DNA of 64,000 bases from Hirundichthys speculiger (lineage: Eukaryota > Chordata > Actinopteri > Beloniformes > Exocoetidae), in assembly GCA_018398805.1 (NCBI GenBank), contig JAGFBZ010000854.1, forward strand, positions 248,001 through 312,000, written 5' to 3'. The translations under genes and the position numbers were made by a program. The notes under the pieces are model-generated. The model searched no databases. It had not been told where the DNA came from and saw only the letters and a program-made list of their open reading frames with translations. Below are positions 40,625 through 52,967 of this stretch, in pieces (the first letter of the stretch is position 1; every line of letters starts with the position of its first letter).

Positions 40625-41300
40625 AAGATGAAGCAGCTGGATGAAGCAGCAGCTGGATGCAGCAGCTGGATGAAGCAGCAGCTGGAAGCAGCAGCAGCTG
40701 GACGAAGCAGCAGCTGGAAGCAGCAGCTGGACGAAGCAGCAGCTGGACGAAGCAGCTGGACGAAGCAGCAGCTGGACGAAGCAGCAGCTGGACGAAGCAG
40801 CAGCTGGACGAAGCAGCAGCTGGACGAAGCAGCTGGATGAAGCAGCAGCTGGAAGCAGCAGCTGGATAAAGCTGCTGGATGAAGCAGCAGCTGGATGAAG
40901 CAGCAGCAGCTGGATGAAGCAGCAGCTGGATGAAGCAGCAGCTGGAAAGCAGCAGCTGGAAAGCAGCAGCTGGATGAAGCAGCAGCTGGAAAGCAGCAGC
41001 TGGAAGCAGCAGCAGCTGGAAGCAGCAGCAGCTGGATGAAGCAGCAGCTGGAAGCAGCAGCAGCAGCTGGATGAAGCAGCAGCTGGAAGCAGCAGCTGGA
41101 AAGCAGGCAGCTGGATGGCAGCAGCTGGATGAAGCAGCTGGAAGCAGCAGCTGGATGAAGCAGCAGCTGGATGAAGCAGCAGCTGGATGAAGCAGCAGCT
41201 GGAAGCAGCAGCCTGGATGAAGCAGCTGGAAGCAGCAGCTGGATGAGGCAGCAGCTGGAAGCAGCAGCTGGAAGCAGCAGCTGGAGCAGCAGCTCAGCTG
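40625..41300. repeat. CAGCAGCTGGA-rich minisatellite (about 40 CAGCTG motifs)
   Basis: Irregular 12-18-bp units of AGCAGCAGCTGGATGA and AGCAGCTGGACGA. CAGCTG is the invariant core while spacing varies. It lies in the 5' intron of large1, about 3 kb downstream of the presumed start site. Confidence 0.93.
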
Positions 41301-41494
41301 GATCTCAGCTCGTCTGTTTTGAAAGCCAAAAGCAGCCAGTCAGCAGCACAGAAACAGCTGGATTGCTGGATGTTTGTGGCTTCGACAGGATCCTGATTCA
41401 CACTACAAGACCAACTTAGGACTGAGCTGTTCAGACTACAAGATCTGGGGGTCACGTTAGAGGTTCACGTTTACTTTTTAGAAACCAGTGCATA

Positions 41495-41615
41495 AGTGCA
41501 GTTCCTCTGCTGACCACTGGGGGCTGCGGTTCCTCTACCAACCACTGGGGGCTGCAGTTCCTCTACCAACCACTGGTGGGCTGCAGTTCCTCTACTGACC
41601 ACTGGGGGCTGCCTA
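41495..41615. repeat. 28-bp minisatellite family, locus 4 (4 copies)
   Basis: Units contain TTCCTCTACCAACCACTGGG plus GGCTGCGG or GGCTGCAG; TAGAGG is replaced by TGGGGG. Confidence 0.85.
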
Positions 41616-41619
41616 GGAC

Positions 41620-42865
41620 AGTGAGTTGGACTCAGTCTCTATTGACCATCTTAAAATGTTCAACTTTAGAGCAGAAACAGGTAAAACAGTTCTCTGAGTT
41701 CATCTCTGATCAGCAGTCAGTTTGAAGGAAAACAGAAACTGGTAACTGAACATCTTGAGATGATCACCAGGTTTGGAAATATGGTTTCATTCAGACTGTG
41801 ATGCAACAATAAAACAACCAGATGCATCCTGAGGCATCATAGTTCATCTGCAGGAGATGTATACTTTCTTCCTCACTAACCTTGTTGGTCTATTCCCCAG
41901 ATGAATTTAGTCCTAATTTGTTTTTTTTTTATGAATAAACTAAAGACAAGGAAGCAGCTGTTGTCTCCCAGCAGGACGTGAGGACCAGCAGGAGGACACG
42001 TCTCCTAAATACAGACATCAGCAGCTTGTGAATCAGGGAGAAAAACTCCCAACAACCTCCTGCTGTTCAATCAGCAGTAAAATCCCTCCAACAGAGCTGT
42101 AAAACTTTACTGCAGCAACATCACAAACCTTCCACATAAAAACCAGCCAACATCAGTTCTGGATGCTGCTCCTCCATCTCCTCCATCTCCTCCATCTCCT
42201 CCTCGATCACTTTGCTCTGATCACAGCTCTGAGATTGTATCTGCGATGTTGGGATGTCTGTCTCAGCTCAACAGACCCAGGTCTGGATCCAGGAGCTTGT
42301 TCCCATCAGCAGGGTCTGGTAAAGCCTGGAGCCGTCTGAACTGGAGCTGCCTGGACTGGATTCGTCTGAACTGGAGCCGTCTGAACTGGACCTACTGGTC
42401 CAGACCGGAACCGTCCGGACTGGATGAAGGTAGCGGTGAGACTGTGGGCTTAACTGCAGTGAGACAGCAGAACAGTGGTGGTGTCACTGCATCATCATCA
42501 TCACCAGGTGTTTGATCTGAGCAAACCAGCGGACCGAGCTGGACCTACTGGTCTTCAAGTCCAGAACCATGTCTGAAGGAAACCAGAACATCTGAGCAGA
42601 AGCTGGGGATCGTTAACAGGTTTTGACCAACACTGGTAGCTGCTCTGACCTCCAGACAGATGTGAGTCCTTCTGTCTGACAGCTGGTGACGGACGGTGGA
42701 CGACGGTCTAAACACAGCAGCAGATCTACACCAGAACGGACCAGAACGGACCAGAACTCCTCCAGAAGCATGAAGATGCTGATGAGGTCAGACAGGAGGC
42801 TGAATGAACCTAGAAGCTGTTGAATCAGGAGCTCTGATGGTGATTAAGAGACCAGCAGCACGATG
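41620..42865. other. Large1 5'-intron segment, nothing recognised
   Basis: Contains small TCCTCCATC and CTGGAGCCGTCTGAA repeats but no gene signal. Confidence 0.4.
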
Positions 42866-42867
42866 GC

Positions 42868-43372
42868 TGGAGGTCAGAGTATGATCCTGGACCTGGTCCC
42901 GGTACGATCCGGTCTCAGAGCTGGTCCTAGTATGATCCTGGACCTGGTCCCGGTATGATCCGGTCTCAGAGCTGGTCCTAGTATGATCCTGGACCTGGTC
43001 CTGGTATGATCCGGTCTCAGAGCTGGTCCTAGTATGATCCTGGATCTGGTCTCAGTATGATCCGGTCTCAGAGCTGGTCCTAGTATGATCCTGGATCTGG
43101 TCCCGGTATGATCCAGTCTCAGAGCTGGTCCTAGTATGATCCTGGATCTGGTCCCGGTATGATCCATTCTCAGAGCTGGTCCTAGTATGATCCTGGATCT
43201 GGTCCCGGTATGCTTCGGTCTCAGAGCTGGTCCCAGTATGATCCTGGATCTGGTCCCGGTATGATCCTGGATCTGGCCCCAGTATGATCCTGGATCTGGT
43301 CCCGGTATGATCCAGTCTCAGAGCTGGTCCCAGTATGATCCTGGATCTGGTCCCAGTATGGTCCCTGTCAAA
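42868..43372. repeat. 51-bp minisatellite, about 9.5 copies
   Basis: Units contain GAGCTGGTCCTAGTATGATC and CCTGGACCTGGTCCCGGTAT. The internal halves are themselves similar, pointing to an older 24-26-bp unit. Confidence 0.93.
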
Positions 43373-44125
43373 CTGTTGAATCTCTACTCAGACAGTTCAA
43401 ACATTCACACCTGGAATCATGTGACCTGAACCAGGTGAACCAGGAGATGATGATCCTTCAGGTCAGGTCACAGGGACTTTATTAAACCATTATAAAACCA
43501 GTTCCCTCTTTCTCCACAAGGTCACGTCCGTCTTTGAAGAACCAACGAGACATTACTGAAGCAGGAACTAGAGTTCTGCTCCTGTTGGTCAGCGGTGCTG
43601 GACCTGTGATCCAGCTGTGGGACCAGGACCGCGGATTCTGATTGTCGCGCTGGTCTCCATGAACCGCGAAAAAATAAGGGATCACTGTAGTTCTGACTTC
43701 TTTTTTTCTTTATAAAACAGTTTTAATTTCATTTCCTCCTGAAGCTCCAGCTCCTTTAATTACTTTGATGTAACTCATTAAAGTTCTGGAGTTTATCTGC
43801 TTCCAGCTCCAACCAGAACCAGAACCAGAACCAGCTCCACTGTCTCTGCTCCTGAGACCTTCATCCCAGGGACCAGGTGACCGCTGCAGATGTGGCAACA
43901 GCTGGCAACAGGGGTCAGCTGATCCGTTGTCCCGGAGACCAGCTGAAGGAGCTCCCGTCTCGGTTCGGTGTGAATGCGCCGCTCGGCGAGCGCGCGCACA
44001 CACACACAAACCTGTGTGTGTGTGTGAGTGCGTGTGTGTGTGTGTGTGTGTGTGGAGGCCCTGGTCCATGTAAATATCAGTGAACCACCAGACCAGAGCA
44101 GAAGCCCCCCCCCAGCAGCACTCAC

Positions 44126-44480
44126 CTGCTGCAGACCGGATCACCCCGCTGTTCGGTTCTGGTCCTGCTCCGCCGGAGCAGCTGTTCACACAGAAATGTA
44201 GTTCCATGTAGTCGGAGCGGTTCGGTGGAGGAAACCCGCCCGGGTCTCCGCTACTGCGTCTGCAGCGGCGGTTCCGGACGGTTCTGACCGCAGACAGCGA
44301 CGCTCAGGCGGCGGCGCGGTCCTCGGCGGCAGCTGCTCCGGTCCTCCGACAGCGACGGGAACTCTCCGAACCTCCGGTCCCGGTCCGAGCGCCTCCTCAG
44401 AGTCTTTACCTCCGGACTCGTCCAGGTCTTGGGTCGACTGTCTGAGTTTTCGGCCTCAACACAACAGATCTTTCTTCCTG
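44126..44480 (-). other. large1: Probable 5' non-coding exon of large1
   Basis: Minus-strand sequence ending CTGCAGCAG is followed by the strong donor GTGAGTGC, whose first base is at 44125. The exon lies in a GC- and CpG-rich block, upstream of the spliced acceptor at 33666. The 5' boundary is a guess from the position of the CCAAT boxes. The pairing with exon 1 is inferred, not shown. Confidence 0.5.
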
Positions 44481-44490
44481 ACGAGCTGCC

Positions 44491-44600
44491 AGCGGCCAAT
44501 CACAGCGCGGGATTCTTCCCGACGACCTGCCGGCGTCCAATCACAGAGCGGGATTGTTCCCGACCAGCTGGTGGTGGCCAATCACAGAGCGGGACTGGCA
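44491..44600. promoter_or_regulatory. Three CCAAT boxes in a 41-bp tandem repeat
   Basis: CCAAT occurs at 44496, 44537 and 44578, exactly 41 bp apart, each followed by TCACAG and then GCGGGA. CCAAT followed by CA is the core bound by NF-Y, which works in either orientation near start sites. The copies diverge between the motifs (for example GACGACCTGCCGGCG versus GACCAGCTGGTGGTG) while the CCAATCACAG/GCGGGA words are kept. Selection on the motif is an inference. Confidence 0.6.
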
Positions 44601-44971
44601 GAAGGGGGAGGGAGGAAGAGAAGGACTGGATCCAGCTGGATTGAAGCGTTTGGACCGAGATTTCTGAATATGGAGATGTTTCACTGTTTGATACCAGGTC
44701 AGAGTTTGATACCAGCCCTGGAGGAGAATAAAGAAGACTAATATTTAAATAACGCCAGAATATTACAGGACAAAAAAAAGAGAGAGTATTATATTAAATA
44801 AAAACAGAAAATTGGGAGAATACATTTGGAACATCACAAGATAAAAGTAATTAAGAATGTAACTTAAATGAAGCAATAATATTAAAAGTCATCATCTTAC
44901 AAATATAAAGTTGTAATTCAGCCTGAAAGTGTCCAGGGGTAATCTTCCCAGAGCTCAAGGACCATCTCCAC

Positions 44972-45542
44972 CGTCCACTAGGGGCCGCAGTTCCTCCACC
45001 GACCACCAGGGGCTGTGGTTCCTCCACCGACCACCGGGGGCTGCGGTTCCACCACCAACCACCAGAGGCCGTGGTGCCTCCATCGACCACTAGAGGCCGC
45101 GGTTTCTCCACCTACCACCAGGGGCCACTGTTCCTCTACTGACCACTAGAGACTGGAGTTCCTCCACCGACCACCAGGGGTCGCAGTTCCTCCACTGACC
45201 ACCAGGCTCCGCGGTTCCTCCATAAACCACCAGGGGCCACGTTTCCTCTACTGACCACTAGAGACTGGAGTTCCTCTACCGACCATTCGGGGTCGCGGTG
45301 CCTCCACTAACCACCAGAGGCTGCAATTCCTCCACCAACCACCGGAGGCCGCGGTGCCTCCATCGACAACTAGAGGCCGCGGTTCCTCCACCGACCACCA
45401 GGGGTCGCAGTTCCTCCACTGACCACCAGGCTCCGCGGTTCCTCCACCAACCACCAGGGGCCGCGGTTCCTCCACCGACCACCAGTTTCCACGGTTCCTC
45501 CACCGACCACCAGTGGCCACAGTTCCGACACCGACCACCAGG
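44972..45542. repeat. 28-bp minisatellite family, locus 5 (about 19 copies)
   Basis: Units contain TTCCTCCACCGACCACCAGG followed by GGCCGCGG. The array lies about 370 bp beyond the CCAAT-box repeat, on the far side of the large1 promoter. Confidence 0.93.
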
Positions 45543-45549
45543 GCAGACT

Positions 45550-47125
45550 GACTGAATATGCAGAAGATCTTTCCTGGTGGTTTTTTTAAGGTCGATCTGT
45601 TTTTTCCATTAAAACCATGATTGCAGGTCATTGACTTTGCCTCCGTTGGCTTTAATGTCAGCAGGACAGGAAGCTGTTTGATGTGTTGTCTTTGTTATTC
45701 TCCATGTCCTGATGTTGGAGGGTAGGAGGACTCCTCCAGAAACCCTGCATGAAAACAGCAGGAGCATCAAACCATCACTGTCCTGTTTATTCTGTAGCTG
45801 CTGAAGTCATCAGCAGACAATTTTGTTCATCTTTTCTCTAAATAATCACCACCAACATCCAGCTTAGAGCAGCATTTGGGTCACAGTAGCACCAGAAACA
45901 AGGCTTTACAGGAATACATTCATATCTGAGTCTCCTTGAAGCTCAGCAGAGCAGAGGACAGCGGAGTCCTGACTCCATGCCAGCCAGCCGTTAAGCTCCC
46001 ACCGACTTCCTGCTGGGCCTTTGAAGACGAGCTGCGCTGATCCAGCGCTCTGGTGTCGCCACACCACCCAGAACCAGCAGAAATGTTCCCACGCTTGCCT
46101 CTACTTTAAGGTTTAGCCTCTTCAGAACTGGAAGAAATCCCTGAAATGTGGGAATATGGTGCAAAAAGAAGAAACAGGCTCTTCAGGAGGGATCAGGACC
46201 TGGAGATCAGACGGTGGAGGCTGCTGTCCATGCTGCTGAAGAACTGGACTGACCCACACAGACCCCAACCTCAACCTCATCCAGAACCTTTGTGATCCAG
46301 GTCTTCTGTCTGTCCTCATGGATGCTCTCATGAGTGAATGGACATACAGAGAAAACACTGCAAAACCTGCAGTCCTTGGTTGGTCCGGAAAGGTCCGAGG
46401 CAGTGGTTCCTCTGGAGATGGATGAGGACCTCTGCTGCTGGTGGACCAGTCAGTTTGACCCCTGATGGTTTCTCCAGTCAGAGCTGGAGACCCATTCAGA
46501 TGTTTAACCACCAGAAACTTCAGAACAAACTGGTCTGAGAGTGAAACGTTTGCTTCCATCTTCAGAAGCTTGTAGAGGCTGGAAACGTAGTGGACAAGAA
46601 CGCTGCAGAAGTCCCAGGATGAAGGACATTTCTGGAAATGTTGACATTTATCAGACATTTATCCTTCATCCACATCTTCAGTCCTCCTGCTTCCATGTAT
46701 CAGCTCATGAACATGAGGGCGACTGACGTGAGAACTACCAGGACTGAAGAGTTGCTACTAACAACAACGTTGACCCAAAATCCTGAACCCCTCCAGAGCA
46801 CGGCAGCTGGACCGTCTCTAGATACCCTCAGGTCAACAACCCGGACCTGAGGTCAACACCAGGCTTGATCGTTGGGCGACCTCGACCGTCCCGCCACCGA
46901 CGGACCAGCCAATAAGCTGCTCTGCTACCTCTGAGTCTGGACTGCTGAGCTAGATGGACCCGAGGTTGTCAGCTGGTCCTCCTTTCAGCTCCCACAACAC
47001 CTAGTTTGGATCTGAAATGAGGACGTTTGGACAAGTTTGATCAGAACAGATAAAGAAATATGAAAAAGCATCATAAGCTAAGAGAGCCAAGCTAAAACAG
47101 CTAACTCGTAGTAACTGAGCTGAGA
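45550..47125. other. Intergenic segment, nothing recognised
   Basis: About 1.6 kb with no recognised gene. The largest frame (46122-46658, minus) shows no domain and no splice context. Confidence 0.4.
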
Positions 47126-47129
47126 TGTT

Positions 47130-47322
47130 CCAGAGCTGGCTCCAGACCTAATTTCAGACCTGGTTGCAGAACTGATTTCAATCCTGGTTCCAGACCTGGT
47201 TTCAGACCTGGTTCTAGACCTGGCTCCAGACCTGGTTCCAGAAATGATTCCAGACCTAGTTCTAGACCTGGTTCTAGACCTGGTTCCAGACCTAATTTCA
47301 GACCTGGTTCCAGTCCTCAAAC
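47130..47322. repeat. 12-bp minisatellite
   Basis: TTCCAGACCTGG units with TTCTAGA and TTTCAGA variants, about 16 copies. Confidence 0.9.
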
Positions 47323-48189
47323 ACAAAACCAACCCTCAGAACCCTCAGTGATGTCACCAAAGGTTTGTCCAGTTGTTCTTATACAGTCTATGTTGAGGAC
47401 AACGTTAGTCGTTACTGTGACGTCAGCAGGGTTTTATTAGAACGTGGTCCATAAACACAAAATGTTCCTGACTGCAGCTGCAGATAAAAGCAAAGAATCA
47501 CGAGCGCAGCTGCAATGACGTTTTTGAAGTCTTCAGATGAAAAGTATTAAGAAAGTGAAATGAAAAGCTCAACCTGAGTCCTTTGATGTGGGATCTTCTG
47601 TCTTCTATGAAGTGTTTGTGTCATCTAATAAAGATGAGCTTTCAGAACCTGTTTGATTTCAGAACCAGGTCTCGTGGTCTCCATCCTCTCCAGGGGGAGG
47701 AGCTGAGGCATCCTCCTCCAGATCTCCTCCACCAGTCCATCAGACAGCAGAGATGGCAGCATCTTCCTGCTGGTGGGGGGAAGGTGACCCTGAGTCTGTA
47801 TCAGAGAGAAGGACATCATTACTGTCCCCCTGCAGGGACACATTACAGCAGATCGATGTCCCCTTCAGTAACACCTGCAGATGAAGAGCGTCAACCTGGT
47901 GTCGTTATTCTTTTACCTTCATGTTGCTCAGGTGTCGCTGCATCCAGTGTTTTAAAAGCTGTGTGAATAAATGTACATGTGCATGTACAGAAAGGCAGCA
48001 TAGATCAGACTGCTGTCAGATGCACTGTTGGGTTCTTCAGCCATCAGGGAGGTGATGGAGCATCTGGAGACACAGTGCAGCAAAAACATGCATAATATAG
48101 ATGACAGCGCCAAGAATAAAATATAAACACCTGTCATCTTTGCTTCAGCTTTCTGTCACTTCTGAGGCTCTGCTGGGACAGAGATGACA

Positions 48190-48570
48190 GAGATGGAAGG
48201 AGCTGAGGAGGCTTCAGGAGCTGGAGGAGCTGGAGGAGGTTCAGGAGCTGCAGGAGCTGGAGGAGCTGGAGGAGGTTCAGGAGCTGAAGGAGCTGGAGGA
48301 GGTTCAGGAGCTGAAGGAGCTGGAGGAGGTTCAGGAGCTGCAGGAGCTGGAGGAGCTGGAGGAGGTTTCAGGAGCTGGAGTAGGTTCGGGAGCTGGAGGA
48401 GGTTCAGGAGGTTTAAGGAGCTGGCGGAGGTTCAGAAGCTGGAAGAGCTGGACGAGGTTAAGGAGCTGGAGACGCTGGAGGATGTTCAGGAGGTTTCAGG
48501 AGCTGGAGGAGATTCAGGAGCTGGAAAAGGTTCAGGAGCTGGAGGAGCTTCAGCAGCAGGAACTGAATCA
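48190..48570. repeat. GGAGCTGGAGGAGGTTCA repeat
   Basis: Purine-rich units of 6-24 bp built on GGAGCTGGAGGAGGTTCAGG; degenerate towards the 3' side. Confidence 0.93.
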
Positions 48571-48582
48571 GAGTCTGTTTAA

Positions 48583-49360
48583 TTCAGGCTGCATCAGTGT
48601 GGATGCTGAATCAGAGTCTCTGTTGAATTCAGGCTGCTTCAGTGTGGATGCTGAATCAGAGTCTCTTGAATTCAGGCTGCATCAGTGTGGATGCTGAATC
48701 AGAGTCTCTGTTGAATTCAGGCTGCTTCAGTGTGGATGCTGAATCAGAGTCTCTGTTGAATTTAGGCTGCATCAGTGTGGATGCTGAATCAGACTCTGTT
48801 GAATTCAGGCTCCATCAGTGTGGATGCTGAATCAGAGTCTCTTGAATTCACGCTGCATCAGTGTGGATGCTGAATCAGAGTCTCTGTTGAATTCAGGCTG
48901 CTTCAGTGTGGATGCTAAATCAGAGTCTCTTGAATTCAGGCTGCATCAGTGTGGATGCTGAATCAGAGTCTCTGTTGAATTTAGGCTGCATCAGTGTGGA
49001 TGCTGAATCAGACTCTGTTGAATTCAGGCTGCATCAGTGTGGATGCTGAATCAGAGTCTCTGTTGAATTCAGGCTGCATCAGTGTGGATGCTAAATCAGA
49101 GTCTCTTGAATTCAGGCTGCATCAGTGTGGATGCTGAATCAGAGTCTCTGTTGAATTTAGGCTGCATCAGTGTGGATGCTGAATCAGAGTCTCTGATGAA
49201 TTCAGGCTGTATTGGTGTGGATGCTGAATCAGAGTCTCTGTTGAATTCAGGCTGCTTCAGTGTGGATGCTGAATCAGAGTCTCTGTTGAATTCAGGCTGT
49301 ATTGGTGTGGATGCTGAATCAGAGTCTCTGTTGAATTCAGGCTGCTTCAGTGTGGAGGAG
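48583..49360. repeat. 45-bp minisatellite, about 17 copies
   Basis: Units contain GAATTCAGGCTGCATCAGTG and TGGATGCTGAATCAGAGTCT. The period is 45 bp, a multiple of three, and short deletions (CTGTT lost) occur in some units. The open frame read as NSGCISVDAESESLL repeats is only intermittently continuous. Confidence 0.95.
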
Positions 49361-49364
49361 AGTC

Positions 49365-50310
49365 TCTCTTCAGATACTGTGACCACCAGCTGTTATCATG
49401 TCACCTTGAGCATGAAGGTGGGAAGTAACTGGGAACAACTGGAAACAGGAAAATCAAAGGTAATGGGAGCACAGGGACTTCAGGAGAGCGTCTTCGTTGA
49501 TGCTGTACAGGCCCGAGATCGTCAGCCCAACAAGTCACTTCATCAGCAGCTTAATTTCCATTCTGGGAGCTCAGTGCTGCAGGTCAAAGCCCTGATTGTG
49601 TTGATTCACACTGACTTAATTATGGTGGTGGTGGGGGGGGCTCTGACATCACAGCCTCATGGCTGCAGCTGAAAACACACCAACATGTTCAAAGCAGATG
49701 CAGTTGTCCCTGAACATGATCTGCTGGACTGGTCGATCAGACTAGTCTGGAAGATCCTTCTTCTCTCTGGTCCAGAGGTGACTGACACCGTGGACCCTCT
49801 GAGAGCCTCCATCACGCTGAGGTCAGGATCTGGACTGAGCTGACCGAAGACAGGGCTTCTTTCTGGGATACTGAGGCTCAGCTTGCAGCTTGGATGCCCC
49901 CTGGTGGCCGTGGAGGTCCTCTGCATCTGTGTTCCTGAAGTTTAGCAGTGACGAGGTGACTGCTGACCTCAGAGCTCATTATTCACTGCTATCAGATCCA
50001 GAAACGCTCCCAACTGTCTCACCAGCTCTCTGACATTAATTAGATTCTCCTTTTAACCTGATTAATGCTGTCAGCAGACGAGCCTGGATACAGAGCTGCA
50101 ACGTGAGAAGAAAAAACAAAAATCTGTGGATCTATTTTATCTACGGATCAATCCCACCCTGATCAGCGATTCTGGGACCTTCATCAGACCTGCAGAGACA
50201 CAAACGCTGCTGTGGATTTCTGAGAAGAAGACAGAGAGCTGAGAACCAACTCCAGGAGACGACTCAACTTTAACTTCATGTCTGCTGCTCTGACTGGAGT
50301 CTGGCTACGT
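49365..50310. other. Intergenic segment, nothing recognised
   Basis: No supported gene. The frame at 49657-49926 (minus) has no recognisable domain. Confidence 0.4.
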
Positions 50311-50314
50311 TAAC

Positions 50315-50875
50315 GCTGCTGGAGCCTCCTGGAGCCTCCCGGAGCATCCTGGAGTCTCCTGGAGTCTCCCGGAGGCACTTGGAACCTCCCAGAGCCTCCT
50401 GGAGCCTCCCGGAGCATCCCAGAGCATCCTGGAGCCTCCTGGAGTCTCCCAGAGCCACCTGGAACCTCCTGGAGCCTCCTGGAGCCTCTTAGAGCCTCCT
50501 GGAGCCTCCTGGTGGCTCCTCGAACCTCCCAGAGCCTCCTGGTGGCTCCTCGAACCTCCCAGAGCCTCCTGGAGCCTCCTGGAGCATCCTGGAGTCTCCT
50601 GGAGTCTCCTGGAGCCACCTGGAACCTCCCGGAGTCTCCTGGAGTCTCCCAGAGCATCCTGGAGTCTCCTGGAGTCTCCCGGAGCAACCTAGAACCTCCT
50701 GGAGCCTCCTGGAGTCTCCCGAAGCCACCTGGAACCTCCCGGAGCCTCATGGAGCCTCCTGGAGCATCCTGGAGCCTCCTGGAGCCTCTTAGAGCCACCT
50801 GGAGCCTCCTGGAGCATCCTGGTGCCTCCTCGAACCTCCTGGGGTCTCCAGGAGCCTCCAGGGGCCTCCTGGGGC
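50315..50875. repeat. 10-bp minisatellite
   Basis: Units of GGAGCCTCCT, GGAGTCTCCC and GGAGCATCCT. Open frames on both strands are artefacts. Confidence 0.95.
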
Positions 50876-50921
50876 CAGAGAGGACATCTCTGACTGGCTA
50901 CAAGGATACACAGCAGCAGCC

Positions 50922-51478
50922 CTCCATCCTTCTATCCTCCATCCTTCCTTCTATCCTTCATCTATTCATCCTTCTATCCATCATCCTCTATCCTTCATCC
51001 ATCAATCATACATCTATCCTCCATCTATCTATCATCCTTCTATCCTTCTACCATCCTTCATCTATCCATCTATCCTTCATTCATCCATCTATCCATCATC
51101 CTCCATCCTTCTATCCTTCATCTATCCATCAATCTATCCTTCATCCATCATCCATCTATCCACCATCCTTCTATCCTTCTACCATCCTTCATCTATCCAT
51201 CTATCCTTCATCCATCATCCATCTATCCATCATCCTCCATCCTTCTATCCTTCATCTATCCTTCGGCCATCCTTCATCTATCCATCATCCTACATCCTTT
51301 ATCCATCCTTCATCTATCCATCATCCTCCATCCTTCATCCATCCATCCATCCTTCATCTATCCATCATCCATCCATCATCCTTCATCCATCTATCTTCAT
51401 CCATCCATCATACATCCATCTAGCCTTCATTCATCCTTCCACCATCTATCACCCTTCATCCATCCATCCATCATCCAA
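50922..51478. repeat. CATC/CTTC-type degenerate tetranucleotide array
   Basis: ATCC, TTCATCC and TCTATCC words throughout, degenerate. Confidence 0.93.
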
Positions 51479-51479
51479 T

Positions 51480-52965
51480 CAACTGAATCTCTGCCTCCAT
51501 TCCTTCTTTGCTGCTTCTTTCAACATCAAATTCGTACTTCAGTAATTTTATGGACGTTTCTTCAGTTTTGTTCAGTGACGTCCAGCTGCAACTTCATCAG
51601 AACAAGTCAGTTAGAGACGGTGGTTGTACAGATGTTTAAGAATCAGTCTTATACAGGAGCTTTAAGCTGCTGGTCAACGTTGTTGTTTCTCTGTCAGGTT
51701 ACACTCCTCCTCTGTTTTATTTCTCTTTTTTCCTGAACAAATAAACTGTGAGTGATCTTTTATTTCCAGGAGTGAAGCCGGGTACGTCCCAGCTGAGAGC
51801 CAGTGTAGTTACCAGGTTCTACCACTAGATGGCAGCAGAGCTGCAGCTGGAGCTGCTGTTTCCAGCTGCTGAGGGTGTTTCCCTGCTAACTGGTGGTTGT
51901 CATGGTTGCTGATGAACATCTACATCAGGAAGAAGATGTTCTGCTGCTGCTGTTCAGTTTACCTGCAGCAGACCTGTGTGTCCGTTAAAAACTGAACCTT
52001 AATGGACCCAACTCTTAGAAATGTTTAACAGCTTCTGGACCACTAGACAGATTAGAAACAGGACCATGAGGGTCAGATGGAAGGATGCAGCACCACCTGC
52101 TCCAACTCAGACACAGATGGAGGGATGGAGATGGATAGGTGAGGATGGATAGATGGATGGATAGGCAGGAAGACAGATGGATGGATAGATAGACAGAGGA
52201 TTCAGGGCTGTGATGGGAACCGAAGTCGTTTCTAACTGGTTTGTTCTTGTCTCTTCTGCAACAACACGATGAATTCGTCATGTGGATAAATATCTCTTCA
52301 CTCATCTCTTCATGTTTTAGAGATCAACCAGCCTTCCAGACAAACATCCTGCAGGAAATGTCCTCACACCTGCAGGTTCAGGGCTCGTTGGGAAATGATG
52401 CAGATAAAAGCCCGTATCCGTCAGCAGATGACGATCCGGGTCACTGGAACCGACCCACGAGTCCACGGACCCACAGGTGACACTCGGAGTGGAAATTACA
52501 GCTGAGGCCTGCAGAACGAGGACGCCGGCGCTGCTGCTGATGTTTTATTCAACCACGCTAATGGACTCCATTTCCCATGACCTCCCAGGAACTCTTCCTG
52601 CAGACACAAACACCTGCGTGAAGCCTCGAGCTGTAAATGGCTCTAATGACGGATCCGTGAGGTGCATTAAACTCCAGCAGCATCAGTCTGACATGTGGGA
52701 GCAGGTCACGTGTCCCGGTGGAGGGAAAACACGCGACGCCGAGCAGAGGACCTTAACCGAGGACGTCTGACAGAGACATGAGAGCAGAGACAGGAGACTC
52801 ACCCAAAAATACGACTGACGTCATCATTAAAGATGCTAACGAGCTTCATTTAGAGGTTCCAGTCCAGCGTCTGTTAACGAAATAAAGACAACATTAGACT
52901 GAGATTTTAGGACAAAACATCTCAATTTAGAGACATTTCCCAGTAGGAGACAAAAACGTTGTGTT
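51480..52965. other. Intergenic segment, nothing recognised
   Basis: Includes a small GGATAGATGG microsatellite at 52,130-52,200. No supported gene. Confidence 0.4.
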
Positions 52966-52967
52966 TT

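Larger units (their letters stand above)
43975..44605. promoter_or_regulatory. large1: CpG-rich promoter block of large1
   Basis: This is the only long CpG-dense, GC-rich stretch upstream of large1 (GCGCGCGC near 43,990, and GGCGGCGGCGCGG near 44,310). It holds a donor for the minus strand and three CCAAT boxes at its far end. It has the form of a CpG-island promoter. A minor GT microsatellite (44,013-44,053) and a CA run border it. Confidence 0.6.

Noticed and set aside
46122..46658. 178-codon minus-strand frame in intergenic DNA
   Set aside because: No domain, no repeated residue pattern and no splice or promoter context; length is compatible with chance in GC-balanced sequence.
48583..49360. 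CRISPR-like array of regular repeats
   Set aside because: Units are contiguous 45-bp tandem copies with no unique spacers, and the genome is vertebrate.
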